64,000 bases of DNA. It comes from Methanobrevibacter wolinii SH. GTDB taxonomy: Archaea > Methanobacteriota > Methanobacteria > Methanobacteriales > Methanobacteriaceae. Location: the NCBI RefSeq assembly GCF_000621965.1, contig NZ_KK211375.1, positions 114,294-178,293 on the forward strand, in the 5' to 3' direction. The position numbers were made by a program, and so were the translations under genes. This document shows, in pieces, positions 29,306 to 37,699 of this stretch; positions within the stretch are counted from its first letter, which is position 1; each line of letters opens with the position of its first letter. Below the pieces are notes generated by a model, which was given only the letters and a program-made list of their open reading frames with translations, was not told where the DNA came from and did no database searches.

Positions 29306-29337
29306 TTATTTGTTAGGACGAAAAATTTAACAAATAA
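29306..29337 (-). terminator. 10-bp hairpin just after the small ORF
   Basis: TTATTTGTTA (29306-29315) and TAACAAATAA (29328-29337) are exact complements with a 12-nt loop. On the reverse strand it starts 9 nt after the stop codon of the 53-aa ORF. There is no strong T-run after it, so it may be a 3' structure and not a classic terminator. Confidence 0.5.
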
Positions 29338-29346
29338 TTTGTAGGA

Positions 29347-29508
29347 TTATACTCTAATAATAGATAGTATAGTAATAAGCAATACTAATAAAACCATTAG
29401 TATTACCATGCAAGATTGAATACTTATATCATTAAATACTATTACATCATAAAGTGTAGTTTTTTTCCTTAAATCTGCATTTAATTTTGTATCAGTATTA
29501 TTGAACAT
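29347..29508 (-). CDS. Small membrane protein (53 aa), uncharacterised
   Basis: ATG 29508 to TAA 29347. The protein starts MFNNTDTKLNADLRKKTTLY, has a middle DVIVFNDISIQS and ends with one transmembrane helix (residues about 33-51, MVILMVLLVLLITILSII) and RV. A GAGTGAT Shine-Dalgarno sits 4 nt upstream and a TTTATATAA box at 29553-29545, so gene-like signals are complete. I do not recognise it. A single-pass peptide next to stable hairpins could be a membrane regulator or a small toxin-like peptide; nothing in the sequence proves either. Confidence 0.6.
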   Translation of the reverse strand: MFNNTDTKLNADLRKKTTLYDVIVFNDISIQSCMVILMVLLVLLITILSIIRV

Positions 29509-29544
29509 TTTAATCACTCACTACTTTTAATAGTGTTAAAAATA

Positions 29545-29553
29545 TTATATAAA
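29545..29553 (-). promoter_or_regulatory. TATA box for the 53-aa ORF
   Basis: Reverse-strand TTTATATAA, about 37 nt before the ATG. Transcription would start near 29524 and leave a leader of about 15 nt that just includes the GAGTGAT site. Confidence 0.5.
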
Positions 29554-29649
29554 GAAAAACCAAGACCCCATTTGAAAACTAATATTAATAATTAATAAAA
29601 CCAATTATATACTTTATTTATTTAATACAAAAATTAAATCAGTGTTATT

Positions 29650-30120
29650 ATGTCTTTAGATAATGAATACCAAATTAAATTAAATAAACAATATGAATTT
29701 TTTGATGTTACTGCTGATATCGGATTTTTTGCATATGGTCAAACTTTAGAAGAAGCTTTTGAAAATTCAGGTTTAGCAATGTTTAATGTTATTTCTAATA
29801 CATCAAATGTTAATAATGATAAAGAATTTACTATTGAAATTGAATCTGAGGATTTAGTATCTTTACTTTATGATTATTTAGAAGAATTACTTTTTTTATC
29901 TGATGTTAATTTTATATTATTTTCTGATTTTGATTTATCAATATCAAAAGGAGATAAAAATTTAGAAAATCCATATAAACTAAAAGGAGTAGTTAAAGGC
30001 GAAAATATGGATTGGAATAAACATCAAAGAGGTTCTGAAGTTAAAGCAATAACATTTCATATGATGGAAGTTCTTGAAAAAAATGAGTATTTTATGACTA
30101 GAGTTATACTTGATTTATGA
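29650..30120 (+). CDS. Archease
   Basis: 156 aa. YEFFDVTADIGFFAYGQTLEEAFENSGLAMF is followed by LYDYLEELLFLSD, a hydrophobic beta sheet, and WNKHQRGSEVKAITFHMMEV. The N-terminal DVTADIG aspartates and the terminal VILDL acidic residue form the metal site. Archease promotes guanylylation and turnover of RtcB, whose gene follows 453 nt downstream on the same strand. Confidence 0.95.
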   Translation: MSLDNEYQIKLNKQYEFFDVTADIGFFAYGQTLEEAFENSGLAMFNVISNTSNVNNDKEFTIEIESEDLVSLLYDYLEELLFLSDVNFILFSDFDLSISKGDKNLENPYKLKGVVKGENMDWNKHQRGSEVKAITFHMMEVLEKNEYFMTRVILDL

Positions 30121-30573
30121 TTTTTATAATAAAATATTATTTAATAATTTAATTTCTCTTTATCTATTTTTTATGATTTCTTTACTATTTTAATTATTTT
30201 TTATTTTTTATTTTTTTTGAATTTGCTAAAACATTTCTAATTTTTAGAATATTTTTTTTAAATTTAATTTAAGGTATTAACTAAGCTTAAATTATTATAA
30301 AAAATAGTTTTTAAGATTTAAATTTATGATATGTTTTTTTAATTTAATAAGTGAATAATCTTAAATTTTTAATTAAATATATTTTGAATATTTTCTTTTT
30401 TAGTATTTTTAATTTCTAAATACAATAACTATTAAGTATTTATATAATAAATAGTATATTATAATAGAATATTGAGATTTTTTATCTTAAATATTCTAAA
30501 GCTTAAGTTTAAAATTTTTATTTATTTTTAATTATTTTAATTATTTTATTCTATCAAAACGTATAGTGATTAT
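30121..30573 (+). other. Intergenic, archease/rtcB
   Basis: 453 bases with a degenerate copy of the dispersed element (30223-30314). The rtcB promoter must lie near its 3' end; a TTTATATAATAAATAG run at about 30439 is a possible TATA box. Confidence 0.45.
30223..30314 (+). repeat. Dispersed intergenic element, degenerate copy F
   Basis: Contains ACATTTCTAATTTTTAGAAT, TAAATTTAATTT, GGTATTAACTAAGCTTAAA and TTATTATAAAAAATAG in the same order as the intact copies, but the GTTGAAAT and TTCAACA ends are lost. It shares GTATTAACTAAG with copy G. Confidence 0.55.
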
Positions 30574-32022
30574 ATGAGTATTAAAGAAGAAGTTACAAAA
30601 GTTCGTGATAATGTTTGGGAAATTCCAAGTAGTTATAAAAAGGCTATGAGGGTTCCTGGAAGAATATACATTGATGATGAAGGATTTGAAAATATTGATG
30701 AAGGTTCACTTGAACAAGTAGCTAATGTTGCTTGTTTACCTGGAATTCAAAAATATTCTATAGGATTACCTGATATTCATTTTGGTTATGGTTTTAGTAT
30801 TGGTGGTGTAGGTGCAGTTGGTACTAAAAATGGTGTTATAAGTCCTGGTGGTGTAGGTTTTGATATTAATTGTGGTGTAAGATTAATTAGAACTAATTTA
30901 ACTGAAGATGATGTAAAACCTAAACTTAAAGAACTTGTTGATGTCTTATTTAAGAATATTCCTTCTGGTGTTGGAAGTAAAGGAAGAGTTCATCTTAAAC
31001 AAAATCAAATTGATGATGTTTTAAATTATGGTGCTGAATGGGCTGTAGATAATGGATATGGTTGGGATGATGATTTAAAATTTTTAGAAGAAAATGGTAG
31101 GATGTTAGATGCTGATGCTTCTTTTGTTTCAGATAAAGCAAAAAGAAGAGGTATTCCTCAATTAGGGTCCCTTGGATCTGGAAATCACTTTTTAGAAGTT
31201 CAAAAAGTTGATGAAATTTATAATGAAAAAGCAGCTAAAGCATTTGGTATCGTTCCTGGAACTATAAGTATTATGATTCACTCTGGTTCACGTGGTTGTG
31301 GTCATCAAGTATGTTCTGATTATTTAAGATTGATGGATAAAGCATATAAAAAATATGAAGTTAATCTTCCAGATAGACAACTTGCATGTGCTCCAATTGA
31401 TTCTAAAGAAGCTCAAAAATATATAAGAGCAATGTATGCTGCAGCTAATTATGCATGGGCTAATAGACAAATGATGACTCATTGGGTAAGAGAATCATTT
31501 GAATCAGTATTTAATCAATCCGCTTCTGACATGAATATGGGTATTGTTTATGATGTAGCACATAATATTGCTAAAAAAGAACATCATAAAATTAAAAACT
31601 TTAGTCAAGATGTATACGTTCATAGAAAAGGTGCAACAAGGGCATTTGGTCCTGGTAGAATTGAAGTTCCTAAAGATTATCGTAGTATTGGTCAACCTGT
31701 TTTAATTCCTGGAACTATGGGTACTGCTTCATATATTCTTCATGGTACTGATGTTGCTATGGAAGAAACATTTGGTTCAACAGCTCATGGTGCAGGAAGA
31801 GTATTATCTAGAACTCAAGCTAAAAAGGATTTCACTCCAGAAGGTATTGAGAAAGATCTTGAAAATAAAGGTATTTTAGTTAAAGCTAATACTAATCCTG
31901 TCCTTGCTGAAGAAGCACCAGGAGCTTATAAAAATATTGATAGTGTAGTTAAAACATCTGATATGGCAGGTATTGCAAAACTTGTAGCAAAAGTTACACC
32001 TCTTGCAGTAACAAAAGGATAA
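30574..32022 (+). CDS. rtcB: tRNA-splicing ligase RtcB
   Basis: 482 aa. Metal ligands are visible: Asp97 and Cys100 in [13 protein letters not shown], histidines in [13 protein letters not shown] and in [27 protein letters not shown] carries the histidine that takes GMP. RtcB joins 2',3'-cyclic phosphate to 5'-OH ends, sealing tRNA exons after intron removal. No intein is present. The phosphorylase gene starts 12 nt after its stop. Confidence 0.97.
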   Translation: MSIKEEVTKVRDNVWEIPSSYKKAMRVPGRIYIDDEGFENIDEGSLEQVANVACLPGIQKYSIGLPDIHFGYGFSIGGVGAVGTKNGVISPGGVGFDINCGVRLIRTNLTEDDVKPKLKELVDVLFKNIPSGVGSKGRVHLKQNQIDDVLNYGAEWAVDNGYGWDDDLKFLEENGRMLDADASFVSDKAKRRGIPQLGSLGSGNHFLEVQKVDEIYNEKAAKAFGIVPGTISIMIHSGSRGCGHQVCSDYLRLMDKAYKKYEVNLPDRQLACAPIDSKEAQKYIRAMYAAANYAWANRQMMTHWVRESFESVFNQSASDMNMGIVYDVAHNIAKKEHHKIKNFSQDVYVHRKGATRAFGPGRIEVPKDYRSIGQPVLIPGTMGTASYILHGTDVAMEETFGSTAHGAGRVLSRTQAKKDFTPEGIEKDLENKGILVKANTNPVLAEEAPGAYKNIDSVVKTSDMAGIAKLVAKVTPLAVTKG

Positions 32023-32034
32023 TTTGGTGATTGT

Positions 32035-32793
32035 ATGTTAGGAATTATTGGAGGTAGTGGTGTAGAAGAAATCACTGAGCTTGCAGATTCAGTTGAAGAA
32101 AAAACTGTTAATACAGAGTATGGGTTTGTTAATGTATCTTTTCTAAAAATTAAATCAAAAGATGTTGTCTTTATACCTCGTCATCATAAAGGACATACAA
32201 CTCCACCACATAAAATTAATTATAAAGCAAATATTAAGGCTTTAAAAGATTGTGGTGTAGATCAAATTATTTCTACAAATGCAGTAGGTTCTATTAATAT
32301 GCAAATGCCTCCTGGATCAATAGTACTTGCTGATGACTTTTTAGATTTCACTGTATTAAGAGATAGGACTTTCTTTGATAATCAAGTTGTTCATATTGAC
32401 ATGTCTGAACCTTATTGTCCACGACTTAGAAAAGCAATATTTGATAATCAAAGTCAAGATTCTCCAGTTATACCTCATGGAACTTATGTCTGTACTGAAG
32501 GTCCTAGATTTGAGACTCCTGCAGAAATTAAAATGTTTAAAATTATTGGTGGAGATATAGTTGGAATGACTGGACTTCCAGAAGCAGTACTTGCACGTGA
32601 AATGGGTATATGTTATGAAACAATTTGTGTCGTTAGTAATTTTGGAACTTCTATTTCTCCAACTAAACTAACTTTTGAGGAAGTTGGAGAAATTATGGCC
32701 CAGAAAAAAGAGGATCTTTTAGCATTAATTTATAGAACTATTCTTTCATTAGATGATGATTATGATTGTGATTGTCATCATGCAGTAGAATAG
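32035..32793 (+). CDS. S-methyl-5'-thioadenosine/thioinosine phosphorylase
   Basis: 252 aa after GGTGATT. MLGIIGGSGVEEI, PRHHKGHTTPPHKINYKANI, TNAVGSIN, GTYVCTEGPRFETPAEI and GMTGLPEAVLAREMGICYE are the MTAP-family nucleoside phosphorylase signatures (phosphate, ribose and base sites). In M. jannaschii the relative acts on methylthioinosine after deamination, so inosine-type substrates are plausible here. An odd Asp/Cys/His-rich tail (DDDYDCDCHHAVE) could bind metal. Co-transcribed with rtcB. Confidence 0.88.
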   Translation: MLGIIGGSGVEEITELADSVEEKTVNTEYGFVNVSFLKIKSKDVVFIPRHHKGHTTPPHKINYKANIKALKDCGVDQIISTNAVGSINMQMPPGSIVLADDFLDFTVLRDRTFFDNQVVHIDMSEPYCPRLRKAIFDNQSQDSPVIPHGTYVCTEGPRFETPAEIKMFKIIGGDIVGMTGLPEAVLAREMGICYETICVVSNFGTSISPTKLTFEEVGEIMAQKKEDLLALIYRTILSLDDDYDCDCHHAVE

Positions 32794-32977
32794 TTTTTTT
32801 AATTATTTTTATTATTTTTATTTAAAATTAGTTTATAGAAGTAAATTTTTTATTTATATTGGTTTCTATTTATATACTAAATATTTATTAATAAATAAAA
32901 AAATATTATATATAAGTTTTATTAAATTAAACTTAGATTATACAATTTTTTAATATATTTTGGAGGAAGTGATTTTT

Positions 32978-33172
32978 ATGGTAACAATTACAATTGATCA
33001 TGATAAATGTGATGGCGAAGATGAATGTGGAGACTGTGTAGATTTATGTACTATGGAAGTTTTAGAATGGGTAGATGGTAAAGTTACTCCTGTTAATATA
33101 GACGAATGTAGTTTATGTGAAACTTGTGTAGATTTATGTCCTAATGAATGTATCGTAGTTAAAGATGATTAG
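32978..33172 (+). CDS. 2[4Fe-4S] ferredoxin
   Basis: 64 aa. ATG 32978 follows a long GGAGGAAGTGAT; TTG 32960 is upstream of that site and rejected. The Cys pattern is CDGEDECGDCVDLC (C-x5-C-x2-C-x3-C) and CSLCETCVDLCP (C-x2-C-x2-C-x3-C-P), enough for two clusters, although the first motif lacks the usual C-x2-C spacing and the Pro. The protein is very acidic. The flavoprotein starts 11 nt after its stop and may be its redox partner. Confidence 0.9.
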   Translation: MVTITIDHDKCDGEDECGDCVDLCTMEVLEWVDGKVTPVNIDECSLCETCVDLCPNECIVVKDD

Positions 33173-33183
33173 GGGGCTTTATT

Positions 33184-33753
33184 ATCTCAAAAGTTATTCT
33201 TTTATGTGGTAGTCCACGTTCTGATGGAAATACTATGAGTATTTTAAAAATCTGTGCTAAAGAAATTGAAGCTAATGGTCTTGATACTGAAATTATAAAC
33301 ATTGGAGATAAAAGTATTCACTCTTGTATTGCATGTGGATCTTGTGGTGAAACTGGTAAATGTGTTTTTGATGATGGAATCAATGAAATTGCTGATAAAT
33401 TAAGAGAAGCTGATGGTTTTATTCCTGCTGCTCCAGTATACTTTGGAACTGCTCGTGGAGATATGATGGCTGCTCTTCAAAGAATAGGTAAACTTTCTCG
33501 TGGTAATGATAAATTCTTGTCTTGGATGGTTGGTGGACCAATTGCTATTGCAAGACGTGGTGGATTAACTTTAACATTACAAGAAATGTCAATGTTCTTT
33601 ATTATCAATGAAATGATTATTCCAGGTAGTAATTATTGGAATATGGTTTTCGCTGGTCCAAAAGGGGCTTATAAAGATGATGAAGATGGTATTGCAACAA
33701 TTAAATTATTTGCGAATAATGTTGCAAAATTAATTAATAAAATTAAAGATTAA
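33184..33753 (+). CDS. Iron-sulfur flavoprotein (NADPH-dependent FMN reductase family), apparent ATC start
   Basis: The frame encodes SKVILLCGSPRSDGNTMS from 33187, the FMN-phosphate loop that opens this flavodoxin-like family, but has no ATG, GTG or TTG between the in-frame TGA (33166) and this motif. The codon just before Ser is ATC at 33184, with GGGGG ending 7 nt upstream. The first ATG (33235) would delete the FMN loop. The protein (189 aa from ATC) has CIACGSCGETGKC (C-x2-C-x2-C-x5-C), the Isf cluster motif, and later APVYFGTARGDMMAAL. It should move electrons between ferredoxin and small acceptors. An ATT at 33181 is another possible start. Confidence 0.8.
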   Translation: MSKVILLCGSPRSDGNTMSILKICAKEIEANGLDTEIINIGDKSIHSCIACGSCGETGKCVFDDGINEIADKLREADGFIPAAPVYFGTARGDMMAALQRIGKLSRGNDKFLSWMVGGPIAIARRGGLTLTLQEMSMFFIINEMIIPGSNYWNMVFAGPKGAYKDDEDGIATIKLFANNVAKLINKIKD

Positions 33754-33770
33754 ATCTTTATTTTTATTTT
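33745..33770 (+). terminator. Hairpin after the flavoprotein gene
   Basis: AAAGAT (33745-33750) pairs with ATCTTT (33754-33759) around the stop codon, followed by a T-rich run. Confidence 0.55.
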
Positions 33771-33831
33771 TACTTATTTTTTATAGTTAATTATTATTTT
33801 TTTTAAATTTTATAATATTGGGGTATCTTTT

Positions 33832-34167
33832 ATGAAAATTGCTGTATCATCATCAAATGGTAAAGATGTGGATTTACATTTTGGTAAATCAAAAACATTA
33901 TATGTTTATGAGTTTAATGGTGAAAATACTAAATTTCTTGAAAAACGTGAAGTTGAGATTGATGAAGATAGAAAGCATCAAGGTGTAAAAATTGTAAAAC
34001 TTTTACATGATGTTGATTTAGTTATTTGTGTTCAAATTGGATTTAAATCTAAAATGCGTTTAGATAAAAAAGGAATTAAAGTTTATCAAGATGAAGGTCC
34101 AATTGATGAAGTTTTAGAAAGATATGTTAATCATTATAAATTTATGAATCAACCTTTAAATATTTAA
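33832..34167 (+). CDS. NifX/NafY-like dinitrogenase iron-molybdenum cofactor-binding domain protein
   Basis: 111 aa. MKIAVSSSNGKDVDLHFGKSKTLYVYEF is the classic start of this fold; then HQGVKIVKLLHDVDLVICVQIG and the terminal LERYV helix. Stand-alone copies are common in methanogens with no nitrogenase and may hold metal-sulfur clusters. It follows ferredoxin and an iron-sulfur flavoprotein, suggesting iron-sulfur or redox metabolism. Confidence 0.85.
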   Translation: MKIAVSSSNGKDVDLHFGKSKTLYVYEFNGENTKFLEKREVEIDEDRKHQGVKIVKLLHDVDLVICVQIGFKSKMRLDKKGIKVYQDEGPIDEVLERYVNHYKFMNQPLNI

Positions 34168-34180
34168 TTTTAAACAAAGT

Positions 34181-34190
34181 TTTATATATT
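34181..34190 (+). promoter_or_regulatory. TATA box for the candidate RNA
   Basis: TTTATATATT stands 40 nt before the G-rich AGGGCGGG patch, so transcription would begin around 34208. Confidence 0.4.
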
Positions 34191-34204
34191 ATTAAATTTA
34201 AAAA

Positions 34205-34400
34205 TTATATTAACCTTTTAGGGCGGGTTTTAAACTTTTAAAACTTTTATTTCAAAATATTTTCAAATTAAGATAGGCTGAGCCTATATTAGTTGGATTG
34301 TAAATTAAAGAGTTAAATAAATTCTTTATCTTATTTTAGGGATATAACTCTCATTATTTAAAGTACTAGATTTTATAGTTGACTTTTTATATATTTAATT
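34205..34400 (+). ncRNA. Candidate non-coding RNA
   Basis: Three hairpins follow the TATA box: GTTTTAAA-CT-TTTAAAAC (34227-34244, just after AGGGCGGG), ATAGGCT-G-AGCCTAT (34273-34287), and AGAGTTA (34309-34315) / TAACTCT (34345-34351). G/C patches are rare in this genome's gaps outside structured sequence. It lacks the conserved cores I know for RNase P RNA or SRP RNA and has no C/D box pair. The 3' end is a guess. Confidence 0.4.
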
Positions 34401-34515
34401 TATATTTTATTCTATAATTATTTTAGAAATTTCTTTTTAAAAGTAAGTTTATTTTTTTATATTGAATCTAGTTATTATTTTTAATATTTACAAGCCAATA
34501 TTCAAATTTAATCAT

Positions 34516-34535
34516 GTTAGATAGCCGTATCTAAC
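34516..34535 (+). promoter_or_regulatory. 8-bp hairpin upstream of rps3ae
   Basis: GTTAGATA-GCCG-TATCTAAC is a perfect 8-bp stem with a GC loop, 75 nt before the rps3ae ATG. It could be an operator, or a leader hairpin for autoregulation by the ribosomal protein. Confidence 0.5.
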
Positions 34536-34610
34536 TTTATCAATTATTTAATAAAATTTCTTATATAATTAAGGGATTAACAAAAAAATTATTGTGAGGA
34601 ATGATATAAA

Positions 34611-35186
34611 ATGGCAAAAGCAAAACGTCGAGTACGTGATACTTGGAGAGAAAAAGTATGGTATGATATTAAAGCACCTATTGAATTTGGTGAAAAAGAA
34701 ATAGGAGAAACTCCTTCTAGAGATCCTGAATTTTTAATTGGAAGAAATGTTGATGTAACTATGAGGGAATTAACTGGAGATTTCTCAAAACAATACATCA
34801 AATTAAACTTTGAAATTAATAATGTTGCAGGAAAAGTAGCAAATACTAGATTTGCAGGACATAAAATCACTTCTGATCGTATTAGAAGTATGATTAGAAG
34901 AGGTACTAGTAGAATTGATTCTATTGCTATTGTAAAAACTAAAGATGGACATGAAATTAAAGTTCATGTTTTAGCTGTAACTAATAAAAGAGCTAAATCT
35001 TCTCAACAAAAATTCATGAGAGAAACTATTAAAAACTTAGTTACTGAATCTGCTAGTGAAAAATCTTTCAAAGAATTCACTGAAATTTTAACTAATGGTA
35101 GATTAGCTTCTGAAATTTACCATAATGCTAAAAAAATCTACCCTCTTAATAGAGTAGAAATCATTAAAAGTAAAGTATACAATTAA
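34611..35186 (+). CDS. rps3ae: Ribosomal protein S3Ae (S1e)
   Basis: 191 aa after GAGGAATGAT. MAKAKRRVRDTWREKVWYDI leads into IKAPIEFGEKEIGETPSRDP, LIGRNVDVTMRELTGDFSKQ and IVKTKDGHEIKVHVLAVT, the full family pattern. It is a 30S subunit protein near the mRNA exit. It is monocistronic here, with an unusual structured upstream region. Confidence 0.96.
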   Translation: MAKAKRRVRDTWREKVWYDIKAPIEFGEKEIGETPSRDPEFLIGRNVDVTMRELTGDFSKQYIKLNFEINNVAGKVANTRFAGHKITSDRIRSMIRRGTSRIDSIAIVKTKDGHEIKVHVLAVTNKRAKSSQQKFMRETIKNLVTESASEKSFKEFTEILTNGRLASEIYHNAKKIYPLNRVEIIKSKVYN

Positions 35187-35423
35187 GTTTGATTAAACTT
35201 TATTTATTTTATTTTTTAGTTTAAATTAATTGAAGTTTTTAATTTTACTTAAAAACTTTTATTTTCTAATTTTTCTTTATTTAATTAAACTCTTATTAAA
35301 ATTTATTTAATTTTTTGATATTTTTCCTTTTTCTAGTTATTTTTTAAGTATTTTTATATATTAAGATAAATTTTATATTTAATTAATTACATAATTTTAA
35401 GTAATTTTATTAAATGTGATTTT

Positions 35424-36122
35424 ATGACTGGGCAAATATGGATAAATGTTATTTCTGTAGTAATATTATTTATTTTAGGGGCTTTTATTTATAAAAGAAA
35501 AGCATTAGATTTCTTAGGTTCTGTATGTATGATAATTATGGGTATTGTCATATTATTATCTGCAGGTTTAAATTGGTTATTAATTATTGTCCTATTCTTT
35601 ATTATGGGTATTGGTGCAACTTATTATTCAAAAGATTATAAAAAACGTTTAGGAGAATTTGAAGGTAGACGTACTGCTAAAAATGTTATTTCTAATGGGG
35701 TAGTAGCATTTGTTATGGCTGCATTTGGTGGTTATTATCTTCCTTTTGTCGGTGGTTTTATAGGAGCTATTGCTACAGCAACTTCTGATACATTAGGTAG
35801 TGAAATTGGTATTTTATCAACTCCTCGTTTAATTACTAATTTTAAAAAAGTTCAACCAGGTACTAATGGGGCAGTTTCTGTTAGAGGAACTTTAGCAGGT
35901 ATTATTGGAGCTTTTATCATTGGAATTGCTGCATTTTTACTTGGTGTTTTACCAAATATTTGGATTTCAATTAAAATTTCTGTAATTTCTGGTACTGTTG
36001 GTTGTTTTATGGATAGTTTATTAGGAGCAGTATTTGAAAATCGTAATTATTTAACAAATGAACATGTTAATTTATTAGCAACTATTACTGGAGCTATTGT
36101 TGGAATTATCTGTTGTTTATAA
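35424..36122 (+). CDS. DUF92 integral membrane protein
   Basis: 232 aa, about six membrane helices. The family motif region reads YYSKDYKKRLGEFEGRRTAKNVISNG, followed by AIATATSDTLGSEIGIL and PGTNGAVSVRGTLAG. DUF92/TMEM19 proteins include the plant chloroplast phytyl-phosphate kinase VTE6, so a polyprenyl-phosphate or CTP-dependent kinase activity is possible in archaeal lipid metabolism; that is inference. Stands alone with a terminator. Confidence 0.88.
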   Translation: MTGQIWINVISVVILFILGAFIYKRKALDFLGSVCMIIMGIVILLSAGLNWLLIIVLFFIMGIGATYYSKDYKKRLGEFEGRRTAKNVISNGVVAFVMAAFGGYYLPFVGGFIGAIATATSDTLGSEIGILSTPRLITNFKKVQPGTNGAVSVRGTLAGIIGAFIIGIAAFLLGVLPNIWISIKISVISGTVGCFMDSLLGAVFENRNYLTNEHVNLLATITGAIVGIICCL

Positions 36123-36165
36123 AATCTAAATTCTATAATTTTTAGATTTATTTACTTTTTTTATT
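36122..36165 (+). terminator. Hairpin terminator after DUF92
   Basis: AAATCTAAA (36122-36130) / TTTAGATTT (36141-36149), 9-bp stem with 10-nt loop, then a T-rich run. The rest of the 320-bp gap to apgM is featureless A/T sequence. Confidence 0.65.
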
Positions 36166-36442
36166 TTTAAAATATTTTCATTTGTTTTAAGTCTTTATAA
36201 ATTTTTTATATTTAAATAAGATATAAACTATATTTTATAATAAGATTATATTTTCCTAGCTTATTTTTATTTTTTTAATTTTTTTTAATCTATTTAATTT
36301 TATTTCTTTTTCAATTTTTTTTAAATAAATTTTATATGTTTATAAATCAATATTTATATTTATAATATTTATTTTATGATTTTTAATCATAAATTTACTA
36401 TTTTAATATAGTAATTTTATTTTATAATTTTGGTGATTTTGA

Positions 36443-37681
36443 ATGAAAGGATTAATATTAGTAATGGACGGTATGGGAGATCGTCCTTTAAAAGAACTTA
36501 ACAATCAAACTCCTCTTCAAGCAGCTAATACTCCAAATATGGATAAAATGGCTAAAGAGGGTATAACTGGAATTATGGATTCTATTGCTCCAGGTATTAG
36601 ACCTGGAAGTGACACTGCTCATCTTTCTATTTTAGGATACAATCCATATGAAGTATATACTGGAAGAGGTCCTTTTGAAGCTTCTGGTGTAGGATTAGAT
36701 GTTATTCCAGGTGATATTGCATTTAGATGTAATTTTTCAACAATGGATGAAAATGGTATTGTAACTGATAGACGTGCTGGTAGGATTAGGGATGGTACAA
36801 AAGATCTTGTTGAAACCTTAAATAAAATGGTAATTGAAGGTTATGAAGATGTTAAAATTATATTTAAAGAATCCACTGGACACCGTGCAGTTTTAGTACT
36901 TAGAGGTGAAGGTTTATCTGGAAATATCTCAGATGCAGATCCAAAAGTTGAAGGTAATGCTCCTGCTAAAGTTATGCCTTTAGATGATAGTGAAAAAGCT
37001 AAAAAAACTGCAGATTTAGTTAATAAAATAGTTATGAAAACATATGATATGATTAAAGATCATCCAGTAAACATTGAAAGAATTAATAATAATTTACCTC
37101 CAGCTAATGTTGTTATTCCTCGTGGTGCTGGGGAAGTTCCAGATGTAGAATCATTTAATGATAAATATGAGGTAAATTCTGCATGTATTGCAGAAACTGG
37201 TTTAATTATGGGTATTGGTCGTTTTGCAGGAATGGATATTATTGAAATGGAAGATGTTACTGGTGGAGTAGACACTAATCTTGAAAATATTAGGGATACT
37301 ATTGTAGATCAAGTAAATAATTCAGAACATGACTTCTTCTTAATTAATATTGATGGTGCTGATGAAGCAGGGCATGATGGAAATACAAAACAAAAATTAG
37401 AATTTATTGAAAAAGTTGATAAAGTTGTAATGAGTGAATTATTAAAACTTGAAGATTGTTATATCTTTTTAACTGCAGATCATTCAACACCAATTTCAGT
37501 TAAAAATCATACTGGGGATCCTGTACCTATTTTAATTAGAGGTCCTGAAGTAAGAACTGATGATGTAGAAGAATATAATGAATTTGCAACTTATAAAGGA
37601 GGCCTCTGTAGAATTAGAGGTAGTGATGTAATGAATATTATGTTAGATTTAATGAATTATTCTCATAAATTTGGTGCTTAA
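36443..37681 (+). CDS. apgM: Archaeal cofactor-independent phosphoglycerate mutase
   Basis: 412 aa. [20 protein letters not shown] carries the first metal-binding Asp; [18 protein letters not shown] contains the phosphoserine nucleophile; [13 protein letters not shown] and [20 protein letters not shown] give further metal ligands of the alkaline-phosphatase superfamily. It interconverts 3- and 2-phosphoglycerate. The glmM gene starts 18 nt after its stop, so glycolytic and amino-sugar steps share a transcript. Confidence 0.95.
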   Translation: MKGLILVMDGMGDRPLKELNNQTPLQAANTPNMDKMAKEGITGIMDSIAPGIRPGSDTAHLSILGYNPYEVYTGRGPFEASGVGLDVIPGDIAFRCNFSTMDENGIVTDRRAGRIRDGTKDLVETLNKMVIEGYEDVKIIFKESTGHRAVLVLRGEGLSGNISDADPKVEGNAPAKVMPLDDSEKAKKTADLVNKIVMKTYDMIKDHPVNIERINNNLPPANVVIPRGAGEVPDVESFNDKYEVNSACIAETGLIMGIGRFAGMDIIEMEDVTGGVDTNLENIRDTIVDQVNNSEHDFFLINIDGADEAGHDGNTKQKLEFIEKVDKVVMSELLKLEDCYIFLTADHSTPISVKNHTGDPVPILIRGPEVRTDDVEEYNEFATYKGGLCRIRGSDVMNIMLDLMNYSHKFGA

Positions 37682-37699
37682 TTATTCTGAGGTTATAAT

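Larger units (their letters stand above)
28784..29649. other. Hairpin-rich intergenic region, CMD gene/archease
   Basis: 866 bases, the longest gap in the window. It contains several perfect inverted repeats between 28957 and 29337 and a 53-aa reverse-strand ORF (29347-29508) with its own promoter. The part 28784-28956 is plain A/T-rich. Confidence 0.6.
34168..34610 (+). other. Intergenic with candidate structured RNA, upstream of rps3ae
   Basis: 443 bases without ORF. It contains a TATA box, unusual G/C patches and four hairpins, annotated below as a candidate RNA (34205-34400) and a separate hairpin (34516-34535). Confidence 0.5.

Noticed and set aside
34205..34400. RNase P RNA or SRP RNA
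   Set aside because: The G/C content and conserved cores expected of these RNAs are absent.
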